DNA from: a virus
DNA: 64,000 bases
Virus record (IMG/VR): IMGVR_UViG_3300022744_000022
Coordinates: 144,487-208,486 of that record
Strand: one strand, 5' to 3'
The position numbers and the translations under genes are program-made. Every line of letters begins with the position of its first letter. Position 1 is the first letter of the stretch. A model generated the notes under the pieces. That model was given only the letters and a program-made list of their open reading frames with translations, was not told the origin of the DNA and did no database searches. Shown here piece after piece: positions 40,538 to 49,342 of this stretch.

Positions 40538-41221
40538 ATGACGAACGCATTCTGGAAGGGTCTGGCCAAGGTCGGACTTGTTGAGATCAACGAAGACGCC
40601 CCCGCCGCCTCTCAAGGCGAGACGGCTGCACAGCATACGGCGGTCACGGCTCGCCCTGCGGCCACACCGGCGGCACCTCCTGTCGGCGACCCTGGGCTCG
40701 TGGCAACCCTAGACGAGTCATCCAGGGCACAGCTCGTGGCTTCGATGGAGGCATCGGGGGCACAGCTCGTAGAAGACCTGATGGACATGCTCGGGACGCT
40801 CCGGGAGAACATCACCGATGAAGCGGCGCTCTACAAGGCGGCGCTCAAGATCCTGATCAAGCAGGGCAACACAGTCCTGGCGATTCGTCAGGACTTCGAC
40901 AAGTGCATCGGGGCCCTCGAAACCACAAACCGCGAGTTTGCGGCTCAACTCAAGAGCCAACTTGACAAGCGGGTGGGTGGTAAGCTCAAGACCGCTCAAG
41001 ACTGCAAGGCTCAGATAGCTGCCAAGCAGCAACAGATCGAAGCACTTCAGAACGAAGTGGCCAACCTTGCGGCCCAAGCTCACGAAGCTGAGGGCAGTGT
41101 GGCCGATGAACAGGCCAAGCTCGATCTCGCTCAACAGCGGTTCACACACAACTACACAGCGATTCGCGGAGAAATTGAAGCCAACTGCGCGAAGGTCGCC
41201 CAGTACGGGGAGAAGCTATGA
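40538..41221 (+). CDS. Cytosolic coiled-coil protein, PspA-like in layout
   Basis: 227 residues. Pro/Ala linker at ~25-55, then helices and a long coiled coil (AQIAAKQQQIEALQNEV, AHEAEGSVADEQAKLDL). No membrane segment. It resembles PspA/IM30-type proteins in shape only. First gene of the ABC/OmpA operon; overlaps the next gene (ATGA). Confidence 0.7.
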   Translation: MTNAFWKGLAKVGLVEINEDAPAASQGETAAQHTAVTARPAATPAAPPVGDPGLVATLDESSRAQLVASMEASGAQLVEDLMDMLGTLRENITDEAALYKAALKILIKQGNTVLAIRQDFDKCIGALETTNREFAAQLKSQLDKRVGGKLKTAQDCKAQIAAKQQQIEALQNEVANLAAQAHEAEGSVADEQAKLDLAQQRFTHNYTAIRGEIEANCAKVAQYGEKL

Positions 41222-42282
41222 ACGAGATCACGACCAGTCAGCCAAAGAAGTGGTACGAGAAGCCGGAGAACGTCCTGGTCTACGGCGTGCTTGGGGGCGT
41301 GGCTGTCTACAGCATCAAGCACATCGAGTCGATCGTTGCCTCGATCGTCCACATCATCGAGATGGGGGTCTGGGGGCTCGCGTTGCTGCTGGTGGGTTCC
41401 GTGCTGGGCTTCATGCTCGTCAACGGCGACTTCCACCGTGCCGCATGGCTGCTGTACGAAAACGCCATGCGTAAGGTTACGGGCCTGATCGTTGAGCTGG
41501 ACCCTATTGGGTCCATGAAGTCCTTCCTCAAGAGCTTAGGCAAGTACCAACAACAGCTCAAGACGAGTTTGCAAGCCATGCGTGGGCAGGCTGAGAAGCT
41601 CACGGACAAGCTCTCTCGTTCGGATCAGGCACAAGAGCACAGCCTCAAGCTGATGTCGCAGGCTCAGTCCCGTTCAACCGAAAAGGGCATGGCCCTTGAG
41701 ATGCGCAAGCAAGGTCGGAAAGCCTCTCGCGCCGAAGATCTCTCGATCACGTACCAAGGCCTACTCAACAAGGTCCGCATGATGATCGCGGTCATGGAGA
41801 AGGTCGAGGAAGCCACGGACTTCATGGTCGTGGACATCGCGGAAACCATCGAGACGGAATCCGAAAAGCGGGAGACCATCAACGAAGCTTGGAAGGCTAT
41901 GAACGCCGCCAAGCGTATCCTTGCCAAGAACAAGCAGCGTGAGATCTACGACATGGCGTTGGAAGCGACGCAGCGTGACTACGCCTTCAAGGTCGGCGAG
42001 ATCAAACAGTTCATGCGGGACACCGAGAGCTTCATCAACACGATGGATCTCGAAAACGGTGTGGCAGACGCCGATGCCCTCAAGATGCTTGAGCGTTGGG
42101 AGCAACGTTCCCTTGCTCTGCTCGAAGGCGGCTCGGGTAAGACCAAGTACCGTGTGGCCCCCGTCACAGCGGGCAGCTCACGCATGCTCGTGTCCAGCAC
42201 CGGCGCTCAAGTGATCGATGCCGAGATAGTTGAAGGCGACCGGCCTTCGTTCGCCACTCTCTTCGACAAGCTCGACAAGTAG
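41218..42282 (+). CDS. Membrane-anchored coiled-coil protein
   Basis: 354 residues. Two hydrophobic segments at ~18-33 and ~49-68 are followed by a long cytosolic helical region (EKLTDKLSRSDQAQEHSLKL, MALEMRKQGRKASRAEDL) and a short C-terminal part ending TLFDKLDK. It may tether the first coiled-coil protein to the membrane. Partner function is inferred only from the operon. Confidence 0.75.
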   Translation: MNEITTSQPKKWYEKPENVLVYGVLGGVAVYSIKHIESIVASIVHIIEMGVWGLALLLVGSVLGFMLVNGDFHRAAWLLYENAMRKVTGLIVELDPIGSMKSFLKSLGKYQQQLKTSLQAMRGQAEKLTDKLSRSDQAQEHSLKLMSQAQSRSTEKGMALEMRKQGRKASRAEDLSITYQGLLNKVRMMIAVMEKVEEATDFMVVDIAETIETESEKRETINEAWKAMNAAKRILAKNKQREIYDMALEATQRDYAFKVGEIKQFMRDTESFINTMDLENGVADADALKMLERWEQRSLALLEGGSGKTKYRVAPVTAGSSRMLVSSTGAQVIDAEIVEGDRPSFATLFDKLDK

Positions 42283-42306
42283 ACCTCAGGAAAGAAGGCT
42301 ATTGTT

Positions 42307-44142
42307 ATGAAAGACGTTACGTTCAAGAAAGGCCCACTTTTTACCCTACTCGGTATCCTGGGGGCAGGTTTCGGGCTCTACTACGCCTACAACCACGGCT
42401 ACCTCGGGCCCTCCAGTGCTGGTCCCGCTTCGATCCCTCAGGTGGCGGCCCTTCCGGATGCCCCCGAAGCGGTGATCCCGCAGGTGGCGGTCCCGATTGC
42501 TCCACTACCGTCGGCCACCCCGGCGGCCGTTCCTGGACCTAGCGTCCGGTTCCTCGGGATGGCGTGGAACTCGCAGATGGGTCTGGCGTTCGCCAATGGC
42601 GGCCCCAAGACCACCGTGGGCAGTCTCATGGAGCAGCACAAGGTCAACCTGACCTTCACCCGTGAGGATGACTGCGGCAAGATGCAGACGCAGCTCATTG
42701 CGTTCGCCAAGTCCCTCAAGGACGGGGATCCCAACCCTACGGACGGCGCTCACTTCGTCGCTGTGATGGGCGATGGTTCCGCAGCCTTCATTGCAGGCAT
42801 GTGGGACGAGTTGAAGAAGCTCGGTCCCGAGTACCTGCCCGAAGTGATCGGCTCCGCTGGTTACTCGCGTGGCGAAGACAAGCTCATGGGGCCCGCCGCA
42901 TGGAAGCAAACCCCCAAGCTCATGCGGGGCAGCCTGATCGCTGGCTACCTGCGGGATGGTGACTGGAACATCGCCCTCAAGTTCGGTGCGGACAACGGGG
43001 TCAAGAACAACCCGGATGAACGGACCTGGGACCCGGATGCCATGAACTGGTACTCCACCAGCGACTTTATCGCGGCGGGTGACGCCTACATCAACGGCGT
43101 TTGCGAAGATCGTCCTGTAGTCCGTGACGGCAAGCGTACGGGCGAGACCAAGCACATTTGCGTCAACGGTGTCGTGACGTGGACCCCGGGTGACGTGAAC
43201 ATCGCGACTCAAAAGGGTGGCCTCGTCTCGATCGTCTCGACGGCTGACGGTCGTTTTGGCCCAGGGTCAATCGGTTACCGTTCGCAGATGCCCAACACCA
43301 TCATCGGTATCAAGAAGTGGAACCAGGCCAATCGTAAGACGGTCGAGAACTTCCTGGCCGCCATGTACGAAGGCGGAGATCAGGTGAAGGCCAGCCCGGC
43401 GGCTTTGACCCGGGGTGCTCAGGCCTCAGCGGTCATCTACCACGACAAGGATGCAGCGTACTGGGAGAAGTATTTCAAGGGCGTCGTGGAGAACGACAAG
43501 ACGGGTGTGCCGGTCGAGCTTGGCGGTTCCTCTGTCAACAACCTGCAAGACGCGGGCCGCCTCTACGGTCTTACCCAAGGTGCTCCGAATCTCTTTGCCG
43601 CCACCTACACGGTGTTCGGTGACCTCGTGAAGCAACAGTACCCGAAGCTTGTCCCGAGCTACCCGCCGGTCCAGGACGTGCTCAACGCGAGCTACACCCA
43701 AAACCTACTGCAAGCGCAACAGGCGTCGGGCGTGGCCGTGGTAGCAGCGGACAAGCCGGTGTTCGAGGCCAAGACCGAAGTCACGCAAGTCGTCTCAAAG
43801 CGTGAGTGGCCCATCAACTTCGAGACGGGCAAGGCCACCTTTACCCCTGAGACACTGACGCAACTAAACGAGCTGTACAACGGCCTCTTGGTTGCGGAGG
43901 AATTGGGGATCGTGATTGAGGGCCACACGGACTCCACGGGTGACCCCATCAAGAACCAGACCCTCAGTCAGATGCGTGCCGATGCGGTTCGTGACTGGCT
44001 CATGCAGCAAGGTGCATCGAGCTTCCCTCGTGACCGCTTCATCAAGGTCAAGGGGCTCGGGGACACCAAGCCGGTGGCCACCAACGATACCGACACAGGG
44101 CGGGCCAAGAACCGTCGTGTGGTCGTCATCTTGGGCACCTGA
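42307..44142 (+). CDS. Substrate-binding protein fused to OmpA domain
   Basis: 611 residues, with AGGAAAG upstream. An N-terminal anchor helix (~10-27) has no clear cleavage site; a Pro/Ala-rich spacer follows (~40-75). Residues ~78-440 are a NitT/TauT/PstS-type binding-protein fold (LGMAWNSQMGLAFANGG, GVVTWTPGDVNIAT, QMPNTIIGIKKWNQAN). The C-terminal ~120 residues are OmpA-type: INFETGKATF, IEGHTDSTGD, GLGDTKPVATNDTDTGR. The design would hold the binding protein between inner membrane and peptidoglycan. Confidence 0.88.
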   Translation: MKDVTFKKGPLFTLLGILGAGFGLYYAYNHGYLGPSSAGPASIPQVAALPDAPEAVIPQVAVPIAPLPSATPAAVPGPSVRFLGMAWNSQMGLAFANGGPKTTVGSLMEQHKVNLTFTREDDCGKMQTQLIAFAKSLKDGDPNPTDGAHFVAVMGDGSAAFIAGMWDELKKLGPEYLPEVIGSAGYSRGEDKLMGPAAWKQTPKLMRGSLIAGYLRDGDWNIALKFGADNGVKNNPDERTWDPDAMNWYSTSDFIAAGDAYINGVCEDRPVVRDGKRTGETKHICVNGVVTWTPGDVNIATQKGGLVSIVSTADGRFGPGSIGYRSQMPNTIIGIKKWNQANRKTVENFLAAMYEGGDQVKASPAALTRGAQASAVIYHDKDAAYWEKYFKGVVENDKTGVPVELGGSSVNNLQDAGRLYGLTQGAPNLFAATYTVFGDLVKQQYPKLVPSYPPVQDVLNASYTQNLLQAQQASGVAVVAADKPVFEAKTEVTQVVSKREWPINFETGKATFTPETLTQLNELYNGLLVAEELGIVIEGHTDSTGDPIKNQTLSQMRADAVRDWLMQQGASSFPRDRFIKVKGLGDTKPVATNDTDTGRAKNRRVVVILGT

Positions 44143-44151
44143 AATAGCCCC

Positions 44152-44931
44152 ATGACCAACGCCTTTCGACCCAACCGAAGCCTCACCGGACAAGCCTGGA
44201 CCATCCTCTTGGGTGTGGAGGCCGCTGCGTTCCTGCTTATCTGGACCTTCGGGGACGCCTACTCGATCCCGGGGCCCTACGAGGTGCTGCAAGCTCTCGG
44301 AAGGGCTATCCGGGACGACGGGCTGCTCTACGAGCTAGGGGTCAGCTTCCGGATCAACGTGGAGGCCTTGGCGATCTCCACGTTGATCTCGGTAGGGCTC
44401 GCATGGCTCTCTGTCCTGGCTGCCGTACGCCCCATCGTGGCCGTGCTGTCTAGGGCCAGGTTTCTCAGTCTCGCGGGATTCGTGACCGTGTTCACGTTTG
44501 CCTTTGGGGGCGGCCATGCCCTCAAGGTGTCGCTCCTGACCTTCGGTATCTCGGTCTTCTTTCTCACGTCGATGGCCTCGGTGATCGCTTCGATCCCCCG
44601 AGCCGACTGGGATCAGGCCCGGTCCCTGAGAATGTCGGACTGGCGGAGTGTCTGGGAGATCGCTGTGCTCGGGAAGGCCGACGAAACGTTCGAGATGTTC
44701 CGCCAGAACGCTGCGATCGGCTGGGTGATGCTCACCATGGTCGAGGGTTTGGTCCGCTCTGAGGGCGGCGTGGGTGGCATCCTGCTCAACTCCACCCGCT
44801 ACCGAAACTTCGCCGCCGTGTTCGCAGTGCAAATTGCCGTGGCTCTCTTGGGTGCCGGACAAGACCGCCTGATCGCGTACCTCAAGCACAAGGTGTGCCC
44901 TTACAGTGCCCTCACGTTGGAGCGTAACTAA
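44152..44931 (+). CDS. ABC transporter permease, NitT/TauT type
   Basis: 259 residues with five to six transmembrane segments and a BPD_transp_1-like core. The coupling loop is RADWDQARSLRMSDWRSVWEI, and AAIGWVMLTMVEGLV follows. It should form the membrane channel for the adjacent ATPase and binding protein. Starts nine bases after the binding-protein gene. Confidence 0.87.
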   Translation: MTNAFRPNRSLTGQAWTILLGVEAAAFLLIWTFGDAYSIPGPYEVLQALGRAIRDDGLLYELGVSFRINVEALAISTLISVGLAWLSVLAAVRPIVAVLSRARFLSLAGFVTVFTFAFGGGHALKVSLLTFGISVFFLTSMASVIASIPRADWDQARSLRMSDWRSVWEIAVLGKADETFEMFRQNAAIGWVMLTMVEGLVRSEGGVGGILLNSTRYRNFAAVFAVQIAVALLGAGQDRLIAYLKHKVCPYSALTLERN

Positions 44932-44933
44932 TC

Positions 44934-45878
44934 ATGGGTTTCAACGATCTTGCCAACCAAGCTCTAGAGGGCGCTTCCGTACGAGCCCCCGAGACCCGGC
45001 ACTCTAAAGTGGGGCAATACTCTCTCGGGGAAGTGCTGGTACGAGTCACGGACGTGACGCTCAGCTTCCAGAACAAAGACAACCCGGATGAGCCTCCGAA
45101 AGTTGTGCTCAAGCCTACGAGCATCGAGGTTCGGAACATCAGCCGTCCGAGTCTTGAGCAGGGACAGGTTGTGGGGCTGCTCGGGCCCTCGGGCATCGGC
45201 AAGTCGCAATTCAGCCGCATCCTCGCGGGGCTCCAGAAGCCTACGAGTGGCCAAGTGCTGGTCAGTGACTTCGAGGCGGACAAGACAGGGGCTCAGCTTC
45301 GCCCTGTCGAAGCCGGGCACGTCGGGATGGTCGCTCAGGACTACCCGTTGTTTCGGTGGCGTACTGTGCTCGGGAACCTGATCGTCGCGTTGGAGCACAC
45401 CACGCTGTCCAAGAAGGACAAGATCGAGAGGGCTCAAGAGTACCTCAGGCTGTTTGACGTTCAAGAGCTGGCCCCCAAGTACCCGGCTCAGCTCTCGGGT
45501 GGGCAACGTCAACGGATCGCGATCATCCGGCAACTCTTGTGTGCCGAGCACTTCATCGTGATGGACGAGCCCTTCACGGGTCTAGACCCGATCTCGAAGG
45601 ACATCGTGTGCGAAGTGATCAACAAGGTCGCGACACTGCACGAGCACAACACCATCTTCGTGGTGGCTCACGACATCACCGCGTTGTGCCAAATTTCCGA
45701 TCAGCTCTGGCTCTTTGGCCGGGACCGTGACGAAGAAGGCAAGGTGATCCCCGGTGCTACGGTCAAGACCAAGTTCGACCTCATCGAGCGAGGGCTAGCG
45801 TGGCAGCCCGGCATCTACGAGACGCAGCCTTTCACGGATTTCGTGCGTGAGGTTCGTTCGGAATTCAGGCACCTCTAG
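44934..45878 (+). CDS. ABC transporter ATPase
   Basis: 314 residues. Walker A GPSGIGKS (84-91), Q-loop in MVAQDYPLF, signature LSGGQRQR (187-194), Walker B FIVMDEP (207-213) and the switch His in VVAHDITAL are all intact, so it should hydrolyse ATP. The N-terminal ~30 residues extend beyond the usual domain. Two bases separate it from the permease gene. Confidence 0.93.
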   Translation: MGFNDLANQALEGASVRAPETRHSKVGQYSLGEVLVRVTDVTLSFQNKDNPDEPPKVVLKPTSIEVRNISRPSLEQGQVVGLLGPSGIGKSQFSRILAGLQKPTSGQVLVSDFEADKTGAQLRPVEAGHVGMVAQDYPLFRWRTVLGNLIVALEHTTLSKKDKIERAQEYLRLFDVQELAPKYPAQLSGGQRQRIAIIRQLLCAEHFIVMDEPFTGLDPISKDIVCEVINKVATLHEHNTIFVVAHDITALCQISDQLWLFGRDRDEEGKVIPGATVKTKFDLIERGLAWQPGIYETQPFTDFVREVRSEFRHL

Positions 45879-45887
45879 GAGTAAATT

Positions 45888-46898
45888 ATGCACACCTTCA
45901 CCGTTGGCACCGAGAAGATGGCCGAGTGGTTCCTTCAGTCGCTCACGGAGGGGCACCGCTACGGTCCTCAACCCTTCGTTAAAGCGCTGGAGGGGTCGAG
46001 TATCTTGAGTGAGCCGACGGGACCGCTCTTGGGCACGACGGCTCGCAATGCCTTCTACTGGGGGCTGACGACGGCGTTCAGCCAACACGTGCCGCTTCGG
46101 ATCTCTCCCGACGCGGTGTGGCTGACGATCTTGAACGGGCTTACGCAGCACATCGACGAGAACCCCGAGGGGCTCCGGCACCACTTCGTGGAGCATGCGG
46201 GTAAGGAAACCTTGCAGGTTTCGGTCGAAGGCTCGCGGTGGGCCGAGCAAGGCGTGCAGCTCATGTCGGCGGCGTTGAAAGAGCGCCTTGGCAAGCGTCA
46301 CGACCTGATCGTGTCGTCGTTTTCGACAACGGCGGACGTGGATCGTGTTGCCTCGGAGATCATGCTCATGGGGGCGATGAAGCACTACTTCGAGTATCGT
46401 ATGATGCTCTGCTGCGGCTTGACCAACGTGACGATCTTGGGCGAGCCCGCCGACTGGGAGAACATCAAAGTTCGGCTCGGGGCAATGAGCGAGTTCGATC
46501 TCAAGTGGTGGACCGATCACTTGATCCCGATCGTGGACCAATTCAAGTCCGCCTGTGAGGGCAACCCAGACGTGGACTTTTGGAAGCGTCTGTACGTTCG
46601 CGAAGGCTACGGCTCGGGCGGCCAGCATGGTTTCACGGGGTGGCTGACGGCGTTCTACCCGTACTTGCAGGCTGCTCGCGGGGCCCGCGAGCGCAACCCG
46701 AAGGTCAACTGGGCTGCGGCTGGCCGTGTGGATGCGGACGACCTTCCTTCAGGGCTGGCGTTTGCTCCAGTGACCGTCGTATACCCAGACGGCTCGGAGC
46801 ACCCTCACAAGTTCTACGGGGGCGTCGTGGGCTGTACGTTCGAGGAAGGGGCCATTCGGCCGATCTCAGGCTGGTCAGCGCAAGAGCAACCAGCGTAG
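45888..46898 (+). CDS. DUF4419 protein
   Basis: 336 residues; AGGAG seven bases before the ATG. FVKALEGSSILSEPTGPLLG, AFSQHVPLRISPDAVWLTIL, LCCGLTNVTILGEPADWENI and GWLTAFYPYL are the DUF4419 landmarks. Family function is unknown. As the last gene of the ABC/OmpA operon it may work with the transporter, but it could be an independent passenger. Confidence 0.88.
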   Translation: MHTFTVGTEKMAEWFLQSLTEGHRYGPQPFVKALEGSSILSEPTGPLLGTTARNAFYWGLTTAFSQHVPLRISPDAVWLTILNGLTQHIDENPEGLRHHFVEHAGKETLQVSVEGSRWAEQGVQLMSAALKERLGKRHDLIVSSFSTTADVDRVASEIMLMGAMKHYFEYRMMLCCGLTNVTILGEPADWENIKVRLGAMSEFDLKWWTDHLIPIVDQFKSACEGNPDVDFWKRLYVREGYGSGGQHGFTGWLTAFYPYLQAARGARERNPKVNWAAAGRVDADDLPSGLAFAPVTVVYPDGSEHPHKFYGGVVGCTFEEGAIRPISGWSAQEQPA

Positions 46899-46899
46899 A

Positions 46900-47199
46900 T
46901 CACCCCAGGATCTCTTTCACTCGCTCGTCCAGGGTCTCTTTACCGTGGACGATTTCGATGATGTGCAGCGAGCCCCGCCAACGATTCAGGCCGTCGTCCT
47001 TCGGATCCTTGACGCCCAGGCCCGTCAGATCGTCGTCAAGCCCGCGTTGGACCTTGGCTTCGGCTTCAACGCGCCCCATCTCGTCACGGCAGACTTCGAG
47101 CGCTTCCTCTTCGGTCATCCCGTAGTGCGTGAAATCGTCCACGACGGTGGAGAATCTGGCCAACAGACCGTTGGGTTGTTTCACGATCCGGGATGGCAT
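46900..47199 (-). CDS. Small protein of unknown function
   Basis: 99 residues. VDDFTHYGMTEEEALEVCRDE and RWRGSLHIIEIVHGKETL. No family recognised. Overlaps the upstream gene by 19 bases; its stop lies two bases from the DUF4419 stop (convergent). Confidence 0.7.
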   Translation of the reverse strand: MPSRIVKQPNGLLARFSTVVDDFTHYGMTEEEALEVCRDEMGRVEAEAKVQRGLDDDLTGLGVKDPKDDGLNRWRGSLHIIEIVHGKETLDERVKEILG

Positions 47200-47441
47200 G
47201 TCTCTTTCGCTTTCCAGCCCTCTTTACGGGCCTTCTCTAACAAGTCGAGGGTGTCGTCGGGCCTGGAAACCGAGACCCGAGTGTGTGGGATCCCGGCGGA
47301 CTCCAGGTCATCCAATTCGATGCGATGGACCTCGCCGTCCTCTTGGTCGCCCATCTCGAAGTAGCCTTCAAGCGGTCGCCAAGTCCAGAGCCAACCGCAG
47401 CGTTCCTTACCGTCCTTGGTTCGGATCACCAGGTCATGCAT
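47181..47441 (-). CDS. Small protein of unknown function
   Basis: 86 residues: CGWLWTWRPLEGYFEMGDQ then ELDDLESAGIPHTRVSVS. I recall similar short proteins in other phages. Coupled to both neighbours by overlap. Confidence 0.7.
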   Translation of the reverse strand: MHDLVIRTKDGKERCGWLWTWRPLEGYFEMGDQEDGEVHRIELDDLESAGIPHTRVSVSRPDDTLDLLEKARKEGWKAKETCHPGS

Positions 47442-47823
47442 TGGGCTTTTTCTGGTCCGCCTTGAACCCGCGAGTTTTGGCCCGGGTGATCCGCTTGATC
47501 CGCTTCTCGACCAGCTCTTGGATCACTTCCTCGCGAGCCTTTGTACAAGCCTGTACCAAGAGCGTGTCTTCGTAGAGCCGCAGCTTTCGCAACGCTTCCT
47601 CAGGCGTGTAGTCGGGGTAGACCTTCGTGGGCTCGTCCGTGTCGTGAAGCCAAACGCGACCCTCACGTGGGTTGCACATGACCACGAACATACCGCCAGA
47701 GCTGAGGCTCAGAATGCCGCGAGCCTTCGTGACGGAGTGCCCCGTCTCTGGGTAGCTCGCGTACTGCCCCAGCCGATCAATCCGCCGAGCCGTGTCCTGA
47801 ATCTTTTGCAGTAGAGTTGCCAC
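47434..47823 (-). CDS. Basic protein of unknown function
   Basis: 129 residues, GTG start after a GGTGTAACA box (TTGA 14 bases further up). Beta-rich middle (GGMFVVMCNPREGRVWL) and a basic C-terminal helix (KRIKRITRAKTRGFKADQKK). No family recognised. Confidence 0.7.
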   Translation of the reverse strand: MATLLQKIQDTARRIDRLGQYASYPETGHSVTKARGILSLSSGGMFVVMCNPREGRVWLHDTDEPTKVYPDYTPEEALRKLRLYEDTLLVQACTKAREEVIQELVEKRIKRITRAKTRGFKADQKKPNA

Positions 47824-48115
47824 GCCCTACTGTTACACCGGGCTCATCTTCTTTCAAGTGATCCCAGAGCGTCCTGAGGCTACGAGCAGGGGGCTCCAGC
47901 AATTTGGACGGTTCGACCGGGGATTCTAACTTGTACTCAGGGGGCGAGATCAGTGCCCCCTGTACAGGCGGGGTGGTGGTCGCGACCAAGTACGTGATGG
48001 TACCCCGGGAGTCCATCAAGCAGAGGCGGCCCAGCTCATCTAGGAACATGGAAGCGTACCCCCTAGGCGGGGTCTGAACGCTACTCGTTGAGGCACGTCG
48101 GAAGCGTAGCGCCAT
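47777..48115 (-). CDS. Protein with GRLCLMD core and internal LWDHLKED motif
   Basis: 112 residues. FLDELGRLCLMDSRGTITYL matches the 38244 protein. TLWDHLKEDEP stands 31 residues before the stop; the extra tail is encoded by the promoter and start of the next gene, overlapping it by 47 bases. A GGTGTAGGC box precedes the ATG. Confidence 0.7.
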   Translation of the reverse strand: MALRFRRASTSSVQTPPRGYASMFLDELGRLCLMDSRGTITYLVATTTPPVQGALISPPEYKLESPVEPSKLLEPPARSLRTLWDHLKEDEPGVTVGRGNSTAKDSGHGSAD

Positions 48116-48134
48116 ACCCGAGGCCTACACCGCA

Positions 48135-48437
48135 CTAGCGGTGTCGAGCAACGGTTTGACTCAACTCATGAACCGCCCGAGCTTGTTCATTTGTCCGGGC
48201 CACGAGTTGAGTCAGCACTGCGTTTTGGGCCTCAGCCGCCCGAGCCTGGCGCTCTTGAGCCAGGGCTTGACGCTGGCTCCAGTAGACGAGCTTCCACTGA
48301 GCGTCTGAGGAGCTTTTCGCGGAGCCCGCGATCTTGTAAAGGGCCTCCGCCACGTTGGAGAAATTGTAGTAGCCCGCCTGTACCGGGACCGCGATCGTGA
48401 GCACAACCCCGAGGGCAAAACCGAATAGTACGCGCAT
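48135..48437 (-). CDS. Exported coiled-coil protein
   Basis: 100 residues. A signal peptide (MRVLFGFALGVVLTIAVPVQA) likely cut near residue 21, then a helical periplasmic part with a coiled coil (RQALAQERQARAAEAQNAVL). Could be a lysis accessory or envelope protein; no family recognised. Confidence 0.7.
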   Translation of the reverse strand: MRVLFGFALGVVLTIAVPVQAGYYNFSNVAEALYKIAGSAKSSSDAQWKLVYWSQRQALAQERQARAAEAQNAVLTQLVARTNEQARAVHELSQTVARHR

Positions 48438-48444
48438 GGGGTAC

Positions 48445-48474
48445 TATTACACCGAATCAGGACACGGCGTCTAG
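48445..48474 (-). promoter_or_regulatory. Two-part CTAG...GTGTAATA promoter
   Basis: CTAG overlaps the stop of the 48471 gene; 17 bases later GGTGTAATA. ATG 48437 follows seven bases after the box. Confidence 0.8.
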
Positions 48475-48875
48475 TTCACCCCCGAAGGGGTCTTACCCGC
48501 CTTCGGCACCGTGGGGTCCAACCGACACCCGTGTCCCGTGTGATCGGCAGCTTCCTGCTCATGGGCTTCTCGATGGGAAGCCATGGCGAGCAAGCGTAGC
48601 GCGATGGCCTGTAGGCGGCCCCCCATCTCGAACAAGACCGCCGCTGGTACCTCGGGATGCACCAACCAGTCCTCCATGAGCGTGTCGTCACCCAAGGTCA
48701 CGAGCACCGAACACACGGGGTCATCGGAAACGACGGCTTCCAGAGCAGCGGTCAACGCCCCGGCGATCCCCGTGGCGGCTTCACGCAAGGGTTCTGTCTT
48801 GATCGCTTTCACGATCCCCTTGAGCTGTTGTGCCAACTCTTGTTCAAATGTCTCGTCTTCGGCGGCCATCGTCAC
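48471..48875 (-). CDS. Protein of unknown function
   Basis: 134 residues (GTG 48875 or ATG 48869). Helical (ELAQQLKGIVKAIKTEPL, GIAGALTAALEAVVSD) with a C-terminal HTGHGCRLDPTVPK tail. No family recognised. Confidence 0.7.
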   Translation of the reverse strand: MTMAAEDETFEQELAQQLKGIVKAIKTEPLREAATGIAGALTAALEAVVSDDPVCSVLVTLGDDTLMEDWLVHPEVPAAVLFEMGGRLQAIALRLLAMASHREAHEQEAADHTGHGCRLDPTVPKAGKTPSGVN

Positions 48876-49159
48876 CCCACCAATTGGATCGAAAGCAAGG
48901 CATTCTCTGCAATGTCCTGCCAGAACTCCACCGCGATCTGCTCATGAGCGAAATGCCGCTCCTCGAACGTGACCTCACGGACTTGGTTGTTCGGTCCGTG
49001 GCCCCAGATCGTCACGGTCACCACCACAACGAACAGATCGAAAGACAGTTGTCCAGGTCTCGCGACTTTCTTCTGCGTGACCCGAACGTCACACCCAAGC
49101 CCAGGAGCCGCTTTCTTGATAGCGGTAGTGAGACGCATTGCACGAACCGACCAGTCCAT
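48872..49159 (-). CDS. Small protein of unknown function
   Basis: 95 residues. Strand-rich centre (LSFDLFVVVVTVTIWGHG). No family recognised. Overlaps the previous gene by four bases. Confidence 0.65.
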   Translation of the reverse strand: MDWSVRAMRLTTAIKKAAPGLGCDVRVTQKKVARPGQLSFDLFVVVVTVTIWGHGPNNQVREVTFEERHFAHEQIAVEFWQDIAENALLSIQLVG

Positions 49160-49162
49160 AGA

Positions 49163-49342
49163 TTAGCGAGCATCCAGCCTTTCAGTGAACTTGTCGATAC
49201 GTGCCCGCACCGCACGATCCTCACCATCGGGCAAAAACCCGTGGATGTGCAAGAAGGCCCGAGCTTCCCGCGCCCTCTTGGCAACGCTGACTTCTCGGAC
49301 CCGCTTTTCTTTGGCAAGGATCTGCTTGGGAGAAGCCGCCAT
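49163..49342 (-). CDS. Small basic helical protein
   Basis: 59 residues from ATG 49342, which overlaps the HU stop. Arg/Lys-rich helices (ILAKEKRVREVSVAKRAREA). No family recognised; may be co-expressed with HU. Confidence 0.65.
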   Translation of the reverse strand: MAASPKQILAKEKRVREVSVAKRAREARAFLHIHGFLPDGEDRAVRARIDKFTERLDAR

